From: Vreelandella alkaliphila
GTDB taxonomy: Bacteria > Pseudomonadota > Gammaproteobacteria > Pseudomonadales > Halomonadaceae
Reading direction: 5' to 3'
NCBI RefSeq assembly: GCF_016107625.1
Contig: NZ_JABASV010000006.1
Span: forward strand, 186,001-250,000
DNA length: 64,000 bases
The notes below the pieces were generated by a model, which had not been told where the DNA came from, searched no databases, and worked only from the letters and a program-made list of their open reading frames with translations. Below, piece by piece: positions 39,744 to 48,300 of the stretch (its first letter is position 1; the number at the start of each line of letters is the position of its first letter). The position numbers were made by a program, and so were the translations under genes.

Positions 39744-40262
39744 ATGGCTAGCCCACGCTGGCAAAGCTTGCTGTTCAACGCACTACGCTTCGAAGTGGGC
39801 TGGCTGCTGTGCGTTCTGGGGGGATCATGGGTAGCTGCCATTATGGGAAGTGCGCTGCTAGGCTGGCATTTCTGGCGCTGCGCCAAGCCCGGCGAATGGC
39901 GTTTCATTGGTGTGTTTGCGCTATTGGGGTTAGCGTTGGACGGAGGCCTTCATTTGGCAGGAGGTTTCGACTTCGGTGAACACACCTTGGTGGCTGGTTT
40001 ACTGCCACTGTGGCTTTGGATGTTGTGGCCGCTGTTTGCAACACTAGTATTTCACTCGCTTGCTTGGCTGTGGCAATACCCAATGATTGCGGCGGTTTGC
40101 GGTGCGGTCAGCGGGCCACTGTCCTATGTTGGCGGCGCAACGCTCACCGGCGTTAGCTTAGCCCCCTGGTTACTGCCGGCACAGGCCATTATTTGGGCAG
40201 TGCTGTGTTTGTGTATCAGTCGTTACGCTAACCACAAAGTCGCTGCTTCTGGCGTTCATTAA
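39744..40262 (+). CDS. DUF2878 family membrane protein
   Basis: 172 residues and about five membrane helices. It starts on the base after the preceding stop (TAAATG). Family recognised from the N-terminal FNALRFEVGWLLCVLGGSW and the C-terminal half with GPLSYVGGATLTGVSL. Unknown function; regularly the last gene of cfa-DUF1365 clusters, which suggests it supports the membrane-lipid step. No terminator visible in the 28 bases before the convergent next gene. Confidence 0.85.
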   Translation: MASPRWQSLLFNALRFEVGWLLCVLGGSWVAAIMGSALLGWHFWRCAKPGEWRFIGVFALLGLALDGGLHLAGGFDFGEHTLVAGLLPLWLWMLWPLFATLVFHSLAWLWQYPMIAAVCGAVSGPLSYVGGATLTGVSLAPWLLPAQAIIWAVLCLCISRYANHKVAASGVH

Positions 40263-40290
40263 TACTTGCTTCTAGCATGGCGTTTAGCAT

Positions 40291-42132
40291 TTACGAAGGC
40301 ATTGATTCAGCCAGTATGCGCGGCACCCAACGTTGCTCAAGCTCCGCAGCAGGTAAGGGCCTAGCAAAATAGAACCCTTGCACTGACGTACAACCGGCGT
40401 TAATCAGAAACTGACATTGCGCTTGAGTTTCTACGCCTTCGGCGACCACTTCCAGTCCCATCCCCTCTGCCATCGCCAACACAGCCGTGACAATAGCGGC
40501 ATCTGCTTGGTCATGAGGCAGTTCACGAATAAACGCACGATCTAGCTTAATTTTATCTACCGGCAATCGCTTCAAATAACCAAGCGATGAATAGCCAGTA
40601 CCAAAATCATCGATTGCAATCGCATAGCCTTGGTTACGCAGCGCCTGCAGGCGAGGCCCCATATCCCCGGCACGCTCGTCCAGCAAAACAGATTCTGTCA
40701 ATTCCAAGCCAATTTGCGACGTTTTTAGTTGGTAGCGTTCTAAACAACTAGACAGCTGAGTTTCTAGGTCTCCCTGAAAAAGCTGCAGCGCAGAAATATT
40801 GACCCATACCGTCACTTTCGGCATACCGCTGTATTGCCAGTGCGCCTGCTGGGCACAGGCTTTTTCGATCACCCAACTACCGAGTTCGGCCATCAATCCA
40901 TGACGTTCAGCAAGCGGTATAAAATCGCCCGGAGAGATCATGCCATCCTCAGGGTGACGCCAGCGCAGCAGCGCTTCCATACCCACTAAATCGCCAGTTC
41001 CTGGATGATGCTGCGTTTGGTAATGCAGCTCCAGCTGATCACCGGATATCAACGCGGCCCGCAAATCGCTCACCAGAGCAAGCTGGGGATTATCTTGTTT
41101 ATCCAGCGCGGGGCGAAACCGCTGGCTAAGATTACGCCCTAAGCGTTTGGCACTGTATAAGGCAGACTCTAGCCGCTGAAAAAGCACGCCGGAATCACTG
41201 CCATCTTCAGGGGCACGACAGCTACCAATCGTTAACCCCAGACGTAGCGATTGATCTTTTATTTCGAATGGTCGGCTCATGTGCTCACGCAGGGTCGCTA
41301 CCCACTGATCATGGTCATCAAAGGTGGTCGTGCGAATCACCATAAATTCATCACCACCCAGCCTACCCACTGCGCTGCCAGCCATATAACCCGTTAATCG
41401 TTGGGCAAAGCGCGCTAACAAACGATCCCCCTGCTCGACCCCTAAGCTGTCATTCACCGATTTGAGCCCATCAATATCAATCAACGCCATATCCAAACTT
41501 TCACCTGCTCGCAGATGGCGCAGCCGAGAGGACATCAGATCGTGTAAGCGCCGCCGGTTTGGCAATCCCGTTAGCGGGTCTTCATAACCAATTCGGCGCA
41601 GATCACGCTCGCGTGCTTTTTGGGAGGAAATATCGGTAAAGAGGCTGATAAAGTGAGTAATTTTGCCACGCTTGTCGGTAACCGCACGGACCTTTAGCCA
41701 CTCAGGGTACTCATCACCGTGCTTGCGGCGATTCCACATCTCGCCCTCCCAACGGCCAGTCGCCTTTAACGTGCTCCAAAACGTCTGATAAAACGCTTTA
41801 TCGTGACGCTGAGCCGCCAACGTCTCTAGCTTACGGCCAATCATTTCCTGGCTTTCGAAGCCGGTAATTTGAGTAAAGGCGGGGTTGACCGTCAAGACGC
41901 GGTTATGCACATCGCTGATGACAATGGCGTCACTCGCCAACCCTATTGCATCTTGCGAAAGACGTAGCCGTAAATGTTGTTGGCGTATTTGGTTCCAAGC
42001 ATCCCACATGCCAAATGCAACCAAGCTGGCCGCCACCATACGTAACGCCGAGTCAGGCACCCACACACAAGCGGGCAGCGCTATTAGCGCCAACCACACC
42101 AGCGGACGATTAAGAGAAACAGACAGCCACAT
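40291..42132 (-). CDS. Diguanylate cyclase/phosphodiesterase with PAS sensor
   Basis: 613 residues: two N-terminal membrane helices (about 8-42), a PAS domain (about 60-175, DAIVISDVHNRVLTVNPAFT), GGDEF (about 185-345) with an intact RLGGDEF active site, and EAL (about 355-600) with GMEALLRW and DDFGTGYSS. Both catalytic signatures look active, so it may make or break cyclic di-GMP depending on the signal. Gene is single, convergent with DUF2878 and divergent from fabA. Confidence 0.93.
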   Translation of the reverse strand: MWLSVSLNRPLVWLALIALPACVWVPDSALRMVAASLVAFGMWDAWNQIRQQHLRLRLSQDAIGLASDAIVISDVHNRVLTVNPAFTQITGFESQEMIGRKLETLAAQRHDKAFYQTFWSTLKATGRWEGEMWNRRKHGDEYPEWLKVRAVTDKRGKITHFISLFTDISSQKARERDLRRIGYEDPLTGLPNRRRLHDLMSSRLRHLRAGESLDMALIDIDGLKSVNDSLGVEQGDRLLARFAQRLTGYMAGSAVGRLGGDEFMVIRTTTFDDHDQWVATLREHMSRPFEIKDQSLRLGLTIGSCRAPEDGSDSGVLFQRLESALYSAKRLGRNLSQRFRPALDKQDNPQLALVSDLRAALISGDQLELHYQTQHHPGTGDLVGMEALLRWRHPEDGMISPGDFIPLAERHGLMAELGSWVIEKACAQQAHWQYSGMPKVTVWVNISALQLFQGDLETQLSSCLERYQLKTSQIGLELTESVLLDERAGDMGPRLQALRNQGYAIAIDDFGTGYSSLGYLKRLPVDKIKLDRAFIRELPHDQADAAIVTAVLAMAEGMGLEVVAEGVETQAQCQFLINAGCTSVQGFYFARPLPAAELEQRWVPRILAESMPS

Positions 42133-42408
42133 GGCGGTTTAGTGTGTCCTATAAATGAGCCAAATAGGGCATGGGTTACAGATCTGGCATCATGCCGCTT
42201 AACAAAAAAACATGGATACACCATATTACGTCAATAGGGCGTTTATTGTGCAGAATCGCGTATTTGAAATAACGAAATACTAACAACCTCTATCGGCAGA
42301 CAGGTAAAAAGCTGTAGAGAAAACACGATAAGTGCCCAACAACGTGCATTCAGAGGTTTCGGGAAGTAGACTAGACCCAACTACCATCTTGATACTCGGA
42401 ACGATTCA

Positions 42409-42924
42409 GTGACCAAGCAACATTCCTTTGATCGCGAAGAACTACTGGCCTGCTCGCGCGGTGAGCTATTTGGCCCAGGAAACGCACAGCTTCCGGCACC
42501 CAACATGCTGATGCTCGATCGCATCATGCACATTCACGAAGAAGGTGGTGTGCATGGTAAAGGCGAGCTAATTGCCGAACTGGACATCACTCCGGACCTG
42601 TGGTTTTTTGATTGCCACTTCCCCGGTGACCCAGTCATGCCAGGCTGCTTGGGGCTAGATGCCATGTGGCAGCTTGTGGGTTTCTACTTGGGTTGGCTTG
42701 GCCACCCAGGCCGTGGACGTGCACTGGGCTGTGGCGACGTTAAATTCAGCGGCCAGATTCTACCCGACGCGAAAAAAGTAACGTATCACATTAATGTGAA
42801 GCGCATTATTACCCGCCGACTTATTCTAGGCATCGCCGACGGCACTGTGTCCGTCGACGGACGCGATATATACCAGGCTAATGATTTGCGCGTTGGCCTA
42901 TTCACCTCCACTGCGAATTTCTGA
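42409..42924 (+). CDS. fabA: 3-hydroxydecanoyl-ACP dehydratase/isomerase
   Basis: 171 residues. Makes the cis-3-decenoyl-ACP that starts anaerobic unsaturated fatty acid synthesis. The active-site His and the Asp helix are seen in [20 protein letters not shown]. The start is GTG at 42409 with a short CGGA upstream. Followed after 12 bases by fabB, the standard fabA-fabB pair. The 276-base spacer upstream is AT-rich with a GTATTT...AAATAC inverted repeat (42252-42272), a possible regulator site; no clear FabR-type operator was recognised. Confidence 0.97.
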   Translation: MTKQHSFDREELLACSRGELFGPGNAQLPAPNMLMLDRIMHIHEEGGVHGKGELIAELDITPDLWFFDCHFPGDPVMPGCLGLDAMWQLVGFYLGWLGHPGRGRALGCGDVKFSGQILPDAKKVTYHINVKRIITRRLILGIADGTVSVDGRDIYQANDLRVGLFTSTANF

Positions 42925-42936
42925 CAGGAGGCTCCC

Positions 42937-44154
42937 ATGCGACGAGTGGTAGTCACCGGCCTTGGCATCGTATCGTGCTTAGGCAACGACCAGCAACAGG
43001 TCTTAGACGCGCTCAAAAACGGGCGCAGCGGTATTCGTTTTAAGGAAGAGTACGCCGAACGCGGCTTCCGTAGCCATGTCGCGGGTAGCGTCGACATCGA
43101 CCTTGATTCTCTCATTGACCGCAAACTTCGCCGATTTATGGGCGACGCGGCAGCGTATGCCTATGTATCTATGGCACAAGCCATTGAGGATTCGGGGCTC
43201 TCTGAAGAGCAGGTGTCCAACGAACGGACTGGGCTTATAGCCGGGTCTGGCGGGGCATCCAGTGCGAATCAGGTAGAAGCAGCCGATGTCATGCGCGAAA
43301 AAGGCCTACGCCGTGTGGGGCCATACCGTGTTACCCGCACGATGGGCAGCACCGTGTCAGCATGCTTGGCAACGCCATTTAAGATAAAAGGCGTTAATTT
43401 TTCTATCTCCTCCGCCTGTGCGACGTCTGCTCACTGCATTGGTAGTGCGATGGAACAAATCCAGCTTGGTAAGCAGGATATCGTGTTTGCCGGTGGTGGC
43501 GAAGAAGAGCACTGGACCCTTTCTTGCTTATTTGATGCGATGGGCGCCCTTTCAACTCATTACAACGATACGCCAGAGAAAGCCTCTCGCCCTTATGATC
43601 AAGCACGCGATGGGTTTGTCATTGCTGGTGGCGGTGGCATGTTAGTGCTTGAAGAGCTGGAGCATGCTAAAGCCCGTGGCGCCAAGATATACGGCGAATT
43701 GGTGGGCTACGGCGCCACCTCCGACGGCCACGATATGGTTGCCCCTTCCGGGGAAGGTGCGACGCGTTGCATGCGTCAGGCCATGGCGACGGTTAAGGGT
43801 GATATTGATTATATTAACACCCACGGCACGTCTACGCCGGTGGGCGATGTGGCTGAGCTGAAGGCGATCCGTGAAGTGTTTGGCAATACCACACCTGCTA
43901 TGAGCTCAACCAAGTCGCTTACCGGCCACTCGTTAGGCGCAACCGGCGTTCAAGAAGCGATTTATTCGCTGCTAATGATGCAAAATGACTTCGTCGCTGC
44001 CTCAGCTAATATCGAGAATCTTGATGAGCAGGCAGATGGGTTCGACATCGTTAGAGAGCGACGTGATGGCGTTACCATCGACCGAGTGCTCTCCAACAGC
44101 TTTGGGTTTGGCGGCACTAACGCTTGCTTGGTTTTTCAGCGCTTTAATGGCTAA
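42937..44154 (+). CDS. fabB: 3-oxoacyl-ACP synthase I
   Basis: 405 residues. Condensing enzyme that elongates unsaturated acyl-ACPs made through FabA. Catalytic Cys in [12 protein letters not shown], the two His in [11 protein letters not shown] and [14 protein letters not shown] precedes the ATG. Ends just before a strong bidirectional terminator. Confidence 0.97.
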   Translation: MRRVVVTGLGIVSCLGNDQQQVLDALKNGRSGIRFKEEYAERGFRSHVAGSVDIDLDSLIDRKLRRFMGDAAAYAYVSMAQAIEDSGLSEEQVSNERTGLIAGSGGASSANQVEAADVMREKGLRRVGPYRVTRTMGSTVSACLATPFKIKGVNFSISSACATSAHCIGSAMEQIQLGKQDIVFAGGGEEEHWTLSCLFDAMGALSTHYNDTPEKASRPYDQARDGFVIAGGGGMLVLEELEHAKARGAKIYGELVGYGATSDGHDMVAPSGEGATRCMRQAMATVKGDIDYINTHGTSTPVGDVAELKAIREVFGNTTPAMSSTKSLTGHSLGATGVQEAIYSLLMMQNDFVAASANIENLDEQADGFDIVRERRDGVTIDRVLSNSFGFGGTNACLVFQRFNG

Positions 44155-44186
44155 TTCCTAGTCATGCAGTGCATGTGCAATACGCT

Positions 44187-44218
44187 ATAAAAACGGCGCC
44201 TTAAGGCGCCGTTTTTAT
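44187..44218. terminator. Bidirectional terminator between fabB and plsC
   Basis: A perfect 32-base palindrome centred at 44202/44203, with core AAAAACGGCGCC and its complement. It gives T tracts on both strands and separates the convergent fabB and plsC genes. Confidence 0.93.
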
Positions 44219-44240
44219 GTTCATCGAAAGGTTGCTTAAC

Positions 44241-44975
44241 TTAACGAGAAGCTGGCCGAGGCACCTCTGAAATCTCTTGCAACTGCCCTTCAATCCAGGC
44301 TTCAACATCCACCAGTACCTCATCGGGTGTACGGCCTGCAGTTTCTATAGGCGCACCAATGCGAACCCGAAGCACGCCAGGGTGCTTTACCCAATGGCGA
44401 CCAGGCCAGCGTTCACCAGCATTATGCGCCACTGGCAGTACCGGTACGCCTGCTCGGCAGGCCACTACGCTACCACTCTTGTTGTAGCGCTTTCGGACCC
44501 CTGGGTCGACACGCGTTCCCTCTGGAAAAATAAGCACTGAAAGCCCCGTTCCCAGTCGCGCGACACCCTGCGTCAACACCTGCTTCATAGCGCGGGCAGG
44601 CTTCGAGCGATCCAGACTAATCGGCCGCAACAGACGTAATCCCCAACCAAAAATAGGCAGTCGCAATAACTCCTGCTTTAATACCGTGCAAACGGGCGGC
44701 TTCATCACCTGCAGAAATACCGTTTCCCACTCACATTGGTGGTTGGCCTGGATCACACAGGGGCCCGCCGGAATATTTTCTCGCCCCTGAATGTCGTATC
44801 GCACGCCACACGCAACTTTGAACCACGCCATCAAAAAATGGTTATAGAGGTTTAGCAAACGATAACGGGCAGCCAACGGCAAAAACGGTGCAATCGGCAA
44901 AAAAAGAACGCCAATCAACAGCATGGCAGAAAAATATCCCACATAAAAAACCAAGCTGCGAACCAGATTGATCAA
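44241..44975 (-). CDS. plsC: 1-acyl-sn-glycerol-3-phosphate acyltransferase
   Basis: 244 residues, one or two N-terminal membrane segments. Transfers the second acyl chain in phosphatidic acid synthesis. The acyltransferase motif NHQCEWET (HX4E rather than HX4D, as in many proteobacterial PlsC) and FPEGTR are present. The start is a TTG at 44975 with AGGAG seven bases upstream; it overlaps the upstream gene's stop (TTGA at 44972-44975), so it is translationally coupled. A more upstream ATG in the same frame lies inside that gene and is not used. Confidence 0.9.
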   Translation of the reverse strand: MINLVRSLVFYVGYFSAMLLIGVLFLPIAPFLPLAARYRLLNLYNHFLMAWFKVACGVRYDIQGRENIPAGPCVIQANHQCEWETVFLQVMKPPVCTVLKQELLRLPIFGWGLRLLRPISLDRSKPARAMKQVLTQGVARLGTGLSVLIFPEGTRVDPGVRKRYNKSGSVVACRAGVPVLPVAHNAGERWPGRHWVKHPGVLRVRIGAPIETAGRTPDEVLVDVEAWIEGQLQEISEVPRPASR

Positions 44976-45862
44976 GCCAACTCTCCTGTCCCTTCGCCCT
45001 GCTGTTGTTCCCGCCTCAAACACCACGCATCCAGCATTCGTCCTACCTCCAGCCGCCATGGCTTCTGGTGAACACCAAACACATCAAGAACACGGCGGCA
45101 ATTAAGGACTCGCCGCAGCTTGGCATCATGGTGATGATTAAGTGCTTGTACTTCGCCAAGGGCGACACTTTCGCCGCGACCTTCCAGATGGGTTGCCAGT
45201 TGGGTGCGAACCATTGAGGTAAATGTAAACGCACTGACAGGCTCGGTGCCCGCTAAGTGGTAAGCCCCCCAAGCATCGGCCCCACAGACTTGCTGCTGCA
45301 GCATGCCTATCAACGCCATGGCGACAGCATCGGCAGACGTAGGGCAAAAAATGACATCCTCAGCGGCGCGAGCAGACTGCCCAATCATCAAGCTGTCGAT
45401 TATTTCGTTTAGCCACGCATGGCTGCCTTCCAGCGCAAACAAGGGGCCTAAGCGAACAATGAGATGTCGGTGATACTCAGCACGAATACGATCGCCCGCT
45501 TGCACTAAGCGGCGCAGGCTCTCATCCCTGGGAGCAGGCACCACATGTTCATCGATGGGGATTTCAAAACCGTCTTCGTAAAGCTGGTCTGAAACACACC
45601 ACACCAACGCAATGCCTTGTGCTTGGCATGCATCGACGCAGACATCAACGGCATCAGCGTGTGCCATTACATCGGCAGGTGCCATACTGAGCGGGTGCGC
45701 TAATGGGGGAATAATCACCGCATCAGGTGTTATCGCCTGGAGTTGAGCGGAGGTAATCGTAGTACCCTGCTCAATAACAAGCTCAGTATCCGTTCGACGA
45801 CTGGCTTCTCGGGCTAATGCCAAACTTAAGCAGTGCCCCGCATCTAGTATCAGCAGCTTCAA
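44972..45862 (-). CDS. RmlD-like sugar-nucleotide-binding protein
   Basis: 296 residues. Resembles NAD(P)-dependent RmlD/epimerase proteins: KLLILDAGHCLSLALAREAS at the N-terminus, HLIVRLGPLFALEGSHAWLN and GAYHLAGTEPVSAFTF in the C-terminal half. The usual glycine-rich GxxGxxG loop reads DAGHCLS and is degenerate, so catalysis is doubtful. Coupled to plsC by a four-base overlap. Function unknown. Confidence 0.75.
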   Translation of the reverse strand: MKLLILDAGHCLSLALAREASRRTDTELVIEQGTTITSAQLQAITPDAVIIPPLAHPLSMAPADVMAHADAVDVCVDACQAQGIALVWCVSDQLYEDGFEIPIDEHVVPAPRDESLRRLVQAGDRIRAEYHRHLIVRLGPLFALEGSHAWLNEIIDSLMIGQSARAAEDVIFCPTSADAVAMALIGMLQQQVCGADAWGAYHLAGTEPVSAFTFTSMVRTQLATHLEGRGESVALGEVQALNHHHDAKLRRVLNCRRVLDVFGVHQKPWRLEVGRMLDAWCLRREQQQGEGTGELA

Positions 45863-45920
45863 GACAGAACCTCCCTCTCACCTAACCCCAGGAATGTGGC
45901 GAACTATTCAGTTCAGGCGG

Positions 45921-46580
45921 TCAGAACGGAATTTCGTCGTCAAAATCATCGAAGTTGCCTGGATCGGGGGCCCCATAATTGCTGTTTTGATTAGCCGGGG
46001 CTGGCTGGTTGTGTTGTGGTCCACGAGCAGGCTGGGGCGCGCCGCCATAGTTACCTTGAGGAGCACCACCTTGAGGAGGATAACCACCCTGCTGTGGCAT
46101 ACCGCCACCCTGATGACCCTGAGGGGCCGCATGCTGAGGAGCTGAGTGCTGCGGCGCGGGTTGCTGCTGAGCCGGCGCACCTTGCGCAGGGTTATTTTGT
46201 GCGTAACCACCTTGAGGGGCTCCGCCACCCTGGAAATCGCCGCCACGGCTATCTAGCATCTGCATATCGTTGGCCACAATTTCCGTGCTGTAGCGATCTT
46301 GACCATTTTGGTCTTGCCACTTACGGGTTTGTAGGCGACCTTCAATGTATACCTTGGAGCCCTTTTTCAGGTACTGCTGGGCAATTTCAGCGGTTTTATT
46401 GAACAACACAATGCGGTGCCACTCGGTACGCTCTTGGCGCTGTCCACTTTGGCGGTCCATCCAGGTGTCAGACGTCGCCAAATTCAGGTTTGCTACCGCC
46501 GTTCCTGAGGGCGTAAAGCGTACTTCAGGGTCTTGGCCCAGATTACCAATCAAGATGACTTTGTTAATACCGCGCGCCAT
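45921..46580 (-). CDS. ssb: Single-stranded DNA-binding protein
   Basis: 219 residues (E. coli 178). OB-fold domain residues 1-110, starting [20 protein letters not shown]; then a long Gln/Pro/Gly/Ala-rich linker with repeated APQ and GG(Y/M)PQ elements; then the protein-interaction tip [19 protein letters not shown] precedes the ATG. The linker is longer than average. The neighbourhood ssb-yajR-uvrA is the one known from Pseudomonas. Confidence 0.96.
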   Translation of the reverse strand: MARGINKVILIGNLGQDPEVRFTPSGTAVANLNLATSDTWMDRQSGQRQERTEWHRIVLFNKTAEIAQQYLKKGSKVYIEGRLQTRKWQDQNGQDRYSTEIVANDMQMLDSRGGDFQGGGAPQGGYAQNNPAQGAPAQQQPAPQHSAPQHAAPQGHQGGGMPQQGGYPPQGGAPQGNYGGAPQPARGPQHNQPAPANQNSNYGAPDPGNFDDFDDEIPF

Positions 46581-46724
46581 AGGTCGCTCCTTTCAATAAT
46601 CGGTCATATATCAATACCAGTGCCGTCAAGGGTATCACTGATACGGCTGACAGGCCTGAATGCCATGCAGCAAATGTGTGTAAAAGCTTCGCTATGTGTT
46701 TAAACATGGAGGTGTAAACGCTTG

Positions 46725-46740
46725 CTGTACAAATGATCAG
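46725..46740. promoter_or_regulatory. Degenerate SOS (LexA) box candidate upstream of ssb
   Basis: CTGTACAAATGATCAG matches the CTGT-N8-ACAG LexA pattern at 7 of 8 core bases. It lies in the 169-base spacer upstream of ssb, just after yajR ends. In E. coli ssb and uvrA share an SOS box. No better box was found before uvrA. Confidence 0.25.
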
Positions 46741-46749
46741 AGATGGTCG

Positions 46750-48129
46750 TTACGTCTTAGGTGGTGATAACAACCTCGTCAGCGCTGCTTGATCGAGTTC
46801 TTTGCGATTCACTTTCAGGTACATCAAGCGCTCCTCCGGCACCACCATTACATCTTCCACGCCCACAACATCAGCGAGATGTTCCATCAACAGATTTAAT
46901 GCATCAGGCTGCGTATCGTGTAGTGCTACGACTTCGCTGGAGAGAGGCGGTGGCGACGGCATACGCCACATCGCCAGCCACCACAGCAGCGCTAGCCCTG
47001 CACAGCCGAAGAACACCGCATCAAGCCCCCATAGATTCGACAACAAGCCACCCAGCGTGCCTCCTAAAAAAGCACCCAAAAACTGGCTGGTAGAGTACAC
47101 ACCCATCGCGGTGCCTTTAGCACCCGCGGGTGCCAACTTACTGAGCATTGATGGCAGCGTGGCTTCGAGCAAGTTAAATCCTGTAAAAAAAACAAATAGC
47201 CATGCGAACAGCCAGCTCTCTTGGGAGAATGGCAGCCCCAGGCTGCCCAAGCTAATGACAATGGCGCCGATTGCCAGCAAGCATATTAATTTCATGCGCT
47301 GGTATTTCTCGGCCACGATCACCAGCGGCACCATAGCAATAAACGACAGCGCCATAATCGCTAGATAAGCCAGCCCGTGATACTCAATCGCGACGCCTGC
47401 ATTTAATAGACGGAAAGGAACAGCAACAAAAATCGCCATTAACACCAGATGCAGCGAAAAAATCGACAGATCTAGCCGCCATAAATCGGGGCGCGTAATA
47501 ACACTTTTAAACTGCTGGCGATCCATCCCCACATCGCGGTGGCGCAAACGGCGTGGTGCGGGCGGCACCCATCGCCAAAGCACCACTAAACCGACGAGCG
47601 TTAACAGCGCCGTAAACCAAAAAACGCCCGCTAGGCCCGCCCAAGCCGCCAGCCAGGGGCCAAGAACCATGGCAATCGCAAACGACACGCCAATGGAGAG
47701 CCCAATCGTGGCCATCGCCGCCGTCCGCACCTGCTCACGGGTTTGGTCGGCCAGTAGCGCCATAATCGCTGCAGCAACGGCACCACAGCCTTGCAGCGCG
47801 CGACCCAAAATAACCCCGCCAATGGAGTCTGCCATAGCAGCGACCACGCTTCCTACGGCAAAAATCAGTAAGCCCATGGCAATAACGCGCTTACGACCAA
47901 TACGGTCTGACAGCAGCCCAAAGGGGATCTGTAGCGTTGCCTGAGTTAGTCCATAGACACCTAATGCGACACCAATTAACAATGGGGTAGCGCCACTTAA
48001 GGTGTCAGCGTAAAGCGCCAACACCGGCAGCACCATAAACAACCCCAGCATACGAGACGCATAAAGCCCGGCTAAGCCGCTGATTGCACGGCGTTCAGTG
48101 GCCAGCAGCAGTGCGGAAACCTTGCGCAT
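46750..48129 (-). CDS. yajR: MFS transporter YajR with C-terminal YAM domain
   Basis: 459 residues, twelve helices plus a soluble C-terminal domain. The N-terminal part closely follows E. coli YajR ([15 protein letters not shown], then motif [13 protein letters not shown] and [18 protein letters not shown]). Residues about 395-459 form the ferredoxin-like YAM domain ([20 protein letters not shown]). Substrate unknown. ATG 48129 has AAGGG upstream and matches the family; the longer frame runs into the uvrA promoter region. Divergent from uvrA. Confidence 0.9.
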   Translation of the reverse strand: MRKVSALLLATERRAISGLAGLYASRMLGLFMVLPVLALYADTLSGATPLLIGVALGVYGLTQATLQIPFGLLSDRIGRKRVIAMGLLIFAVGSVVAAMADSIGGVILGRALQGCGAVAAAIMALLADQTREQVRTAAMATIGLSIGVSFAIAMVLGPWLAAWAGLAGVFWFTALLTLVGLVVLWRWVPPAPRRLRHRDVGMDRQQFKSVITRPDLWRLDLSIFSLHLVLMAIFVAVPFRLLNAGVAIEYHGLAYLAIMALSFIAMVPLVIVAEKYQRMKLICLLAIGAIVISLGSLGLPFSQESWLFAWLFVFFTGFNLLEATLPSMLSKLAPAGAKGTAMGVYSTSQFLGAFLGGTLGGLLSNLWGLDAVFFGCAGLALLWWLAMWRMPSPPPLSSEVVALHDTQPDALNLLMEHLADVVGVEDVMVVPEERLMYLKVNRKELDQAALTRLLSPPKT

Positions 48130-48240
48130 AATACCCTTGTGGTCAATAAAGGGGCTGAACAGCCCGAGATAACCGTCCATTCTAGCGCTTTGTATCCACG
48201 CTGGAAACGCCAAGCGCTGACCCCATATCAATATGGAGCT

Positions 48241-48270
48241 TTGCCGGGAGGGGTACAGCAAACGTATAAT
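48241..48270 (+). promoter_or_regulatory. Candidate uvrA promoter
   Basis: TTGCCG (48241-48246), an 18-base spacer and a perfect TATAAT (48265-48270) lie 31 bases before the uvrA ATG. No LexA box overlaps it. Confidence 0.6.
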
Positions 48271-48300
48271 TACACTTTTGCCACGCGATTCGAGGTGTTG

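Noticed and set aside
46016-46402. Plus-strand frame over the ssb linker region
   Set aside because: Produced by the repetitive Gln/Pro/Gly codons of ssb read in reverse.
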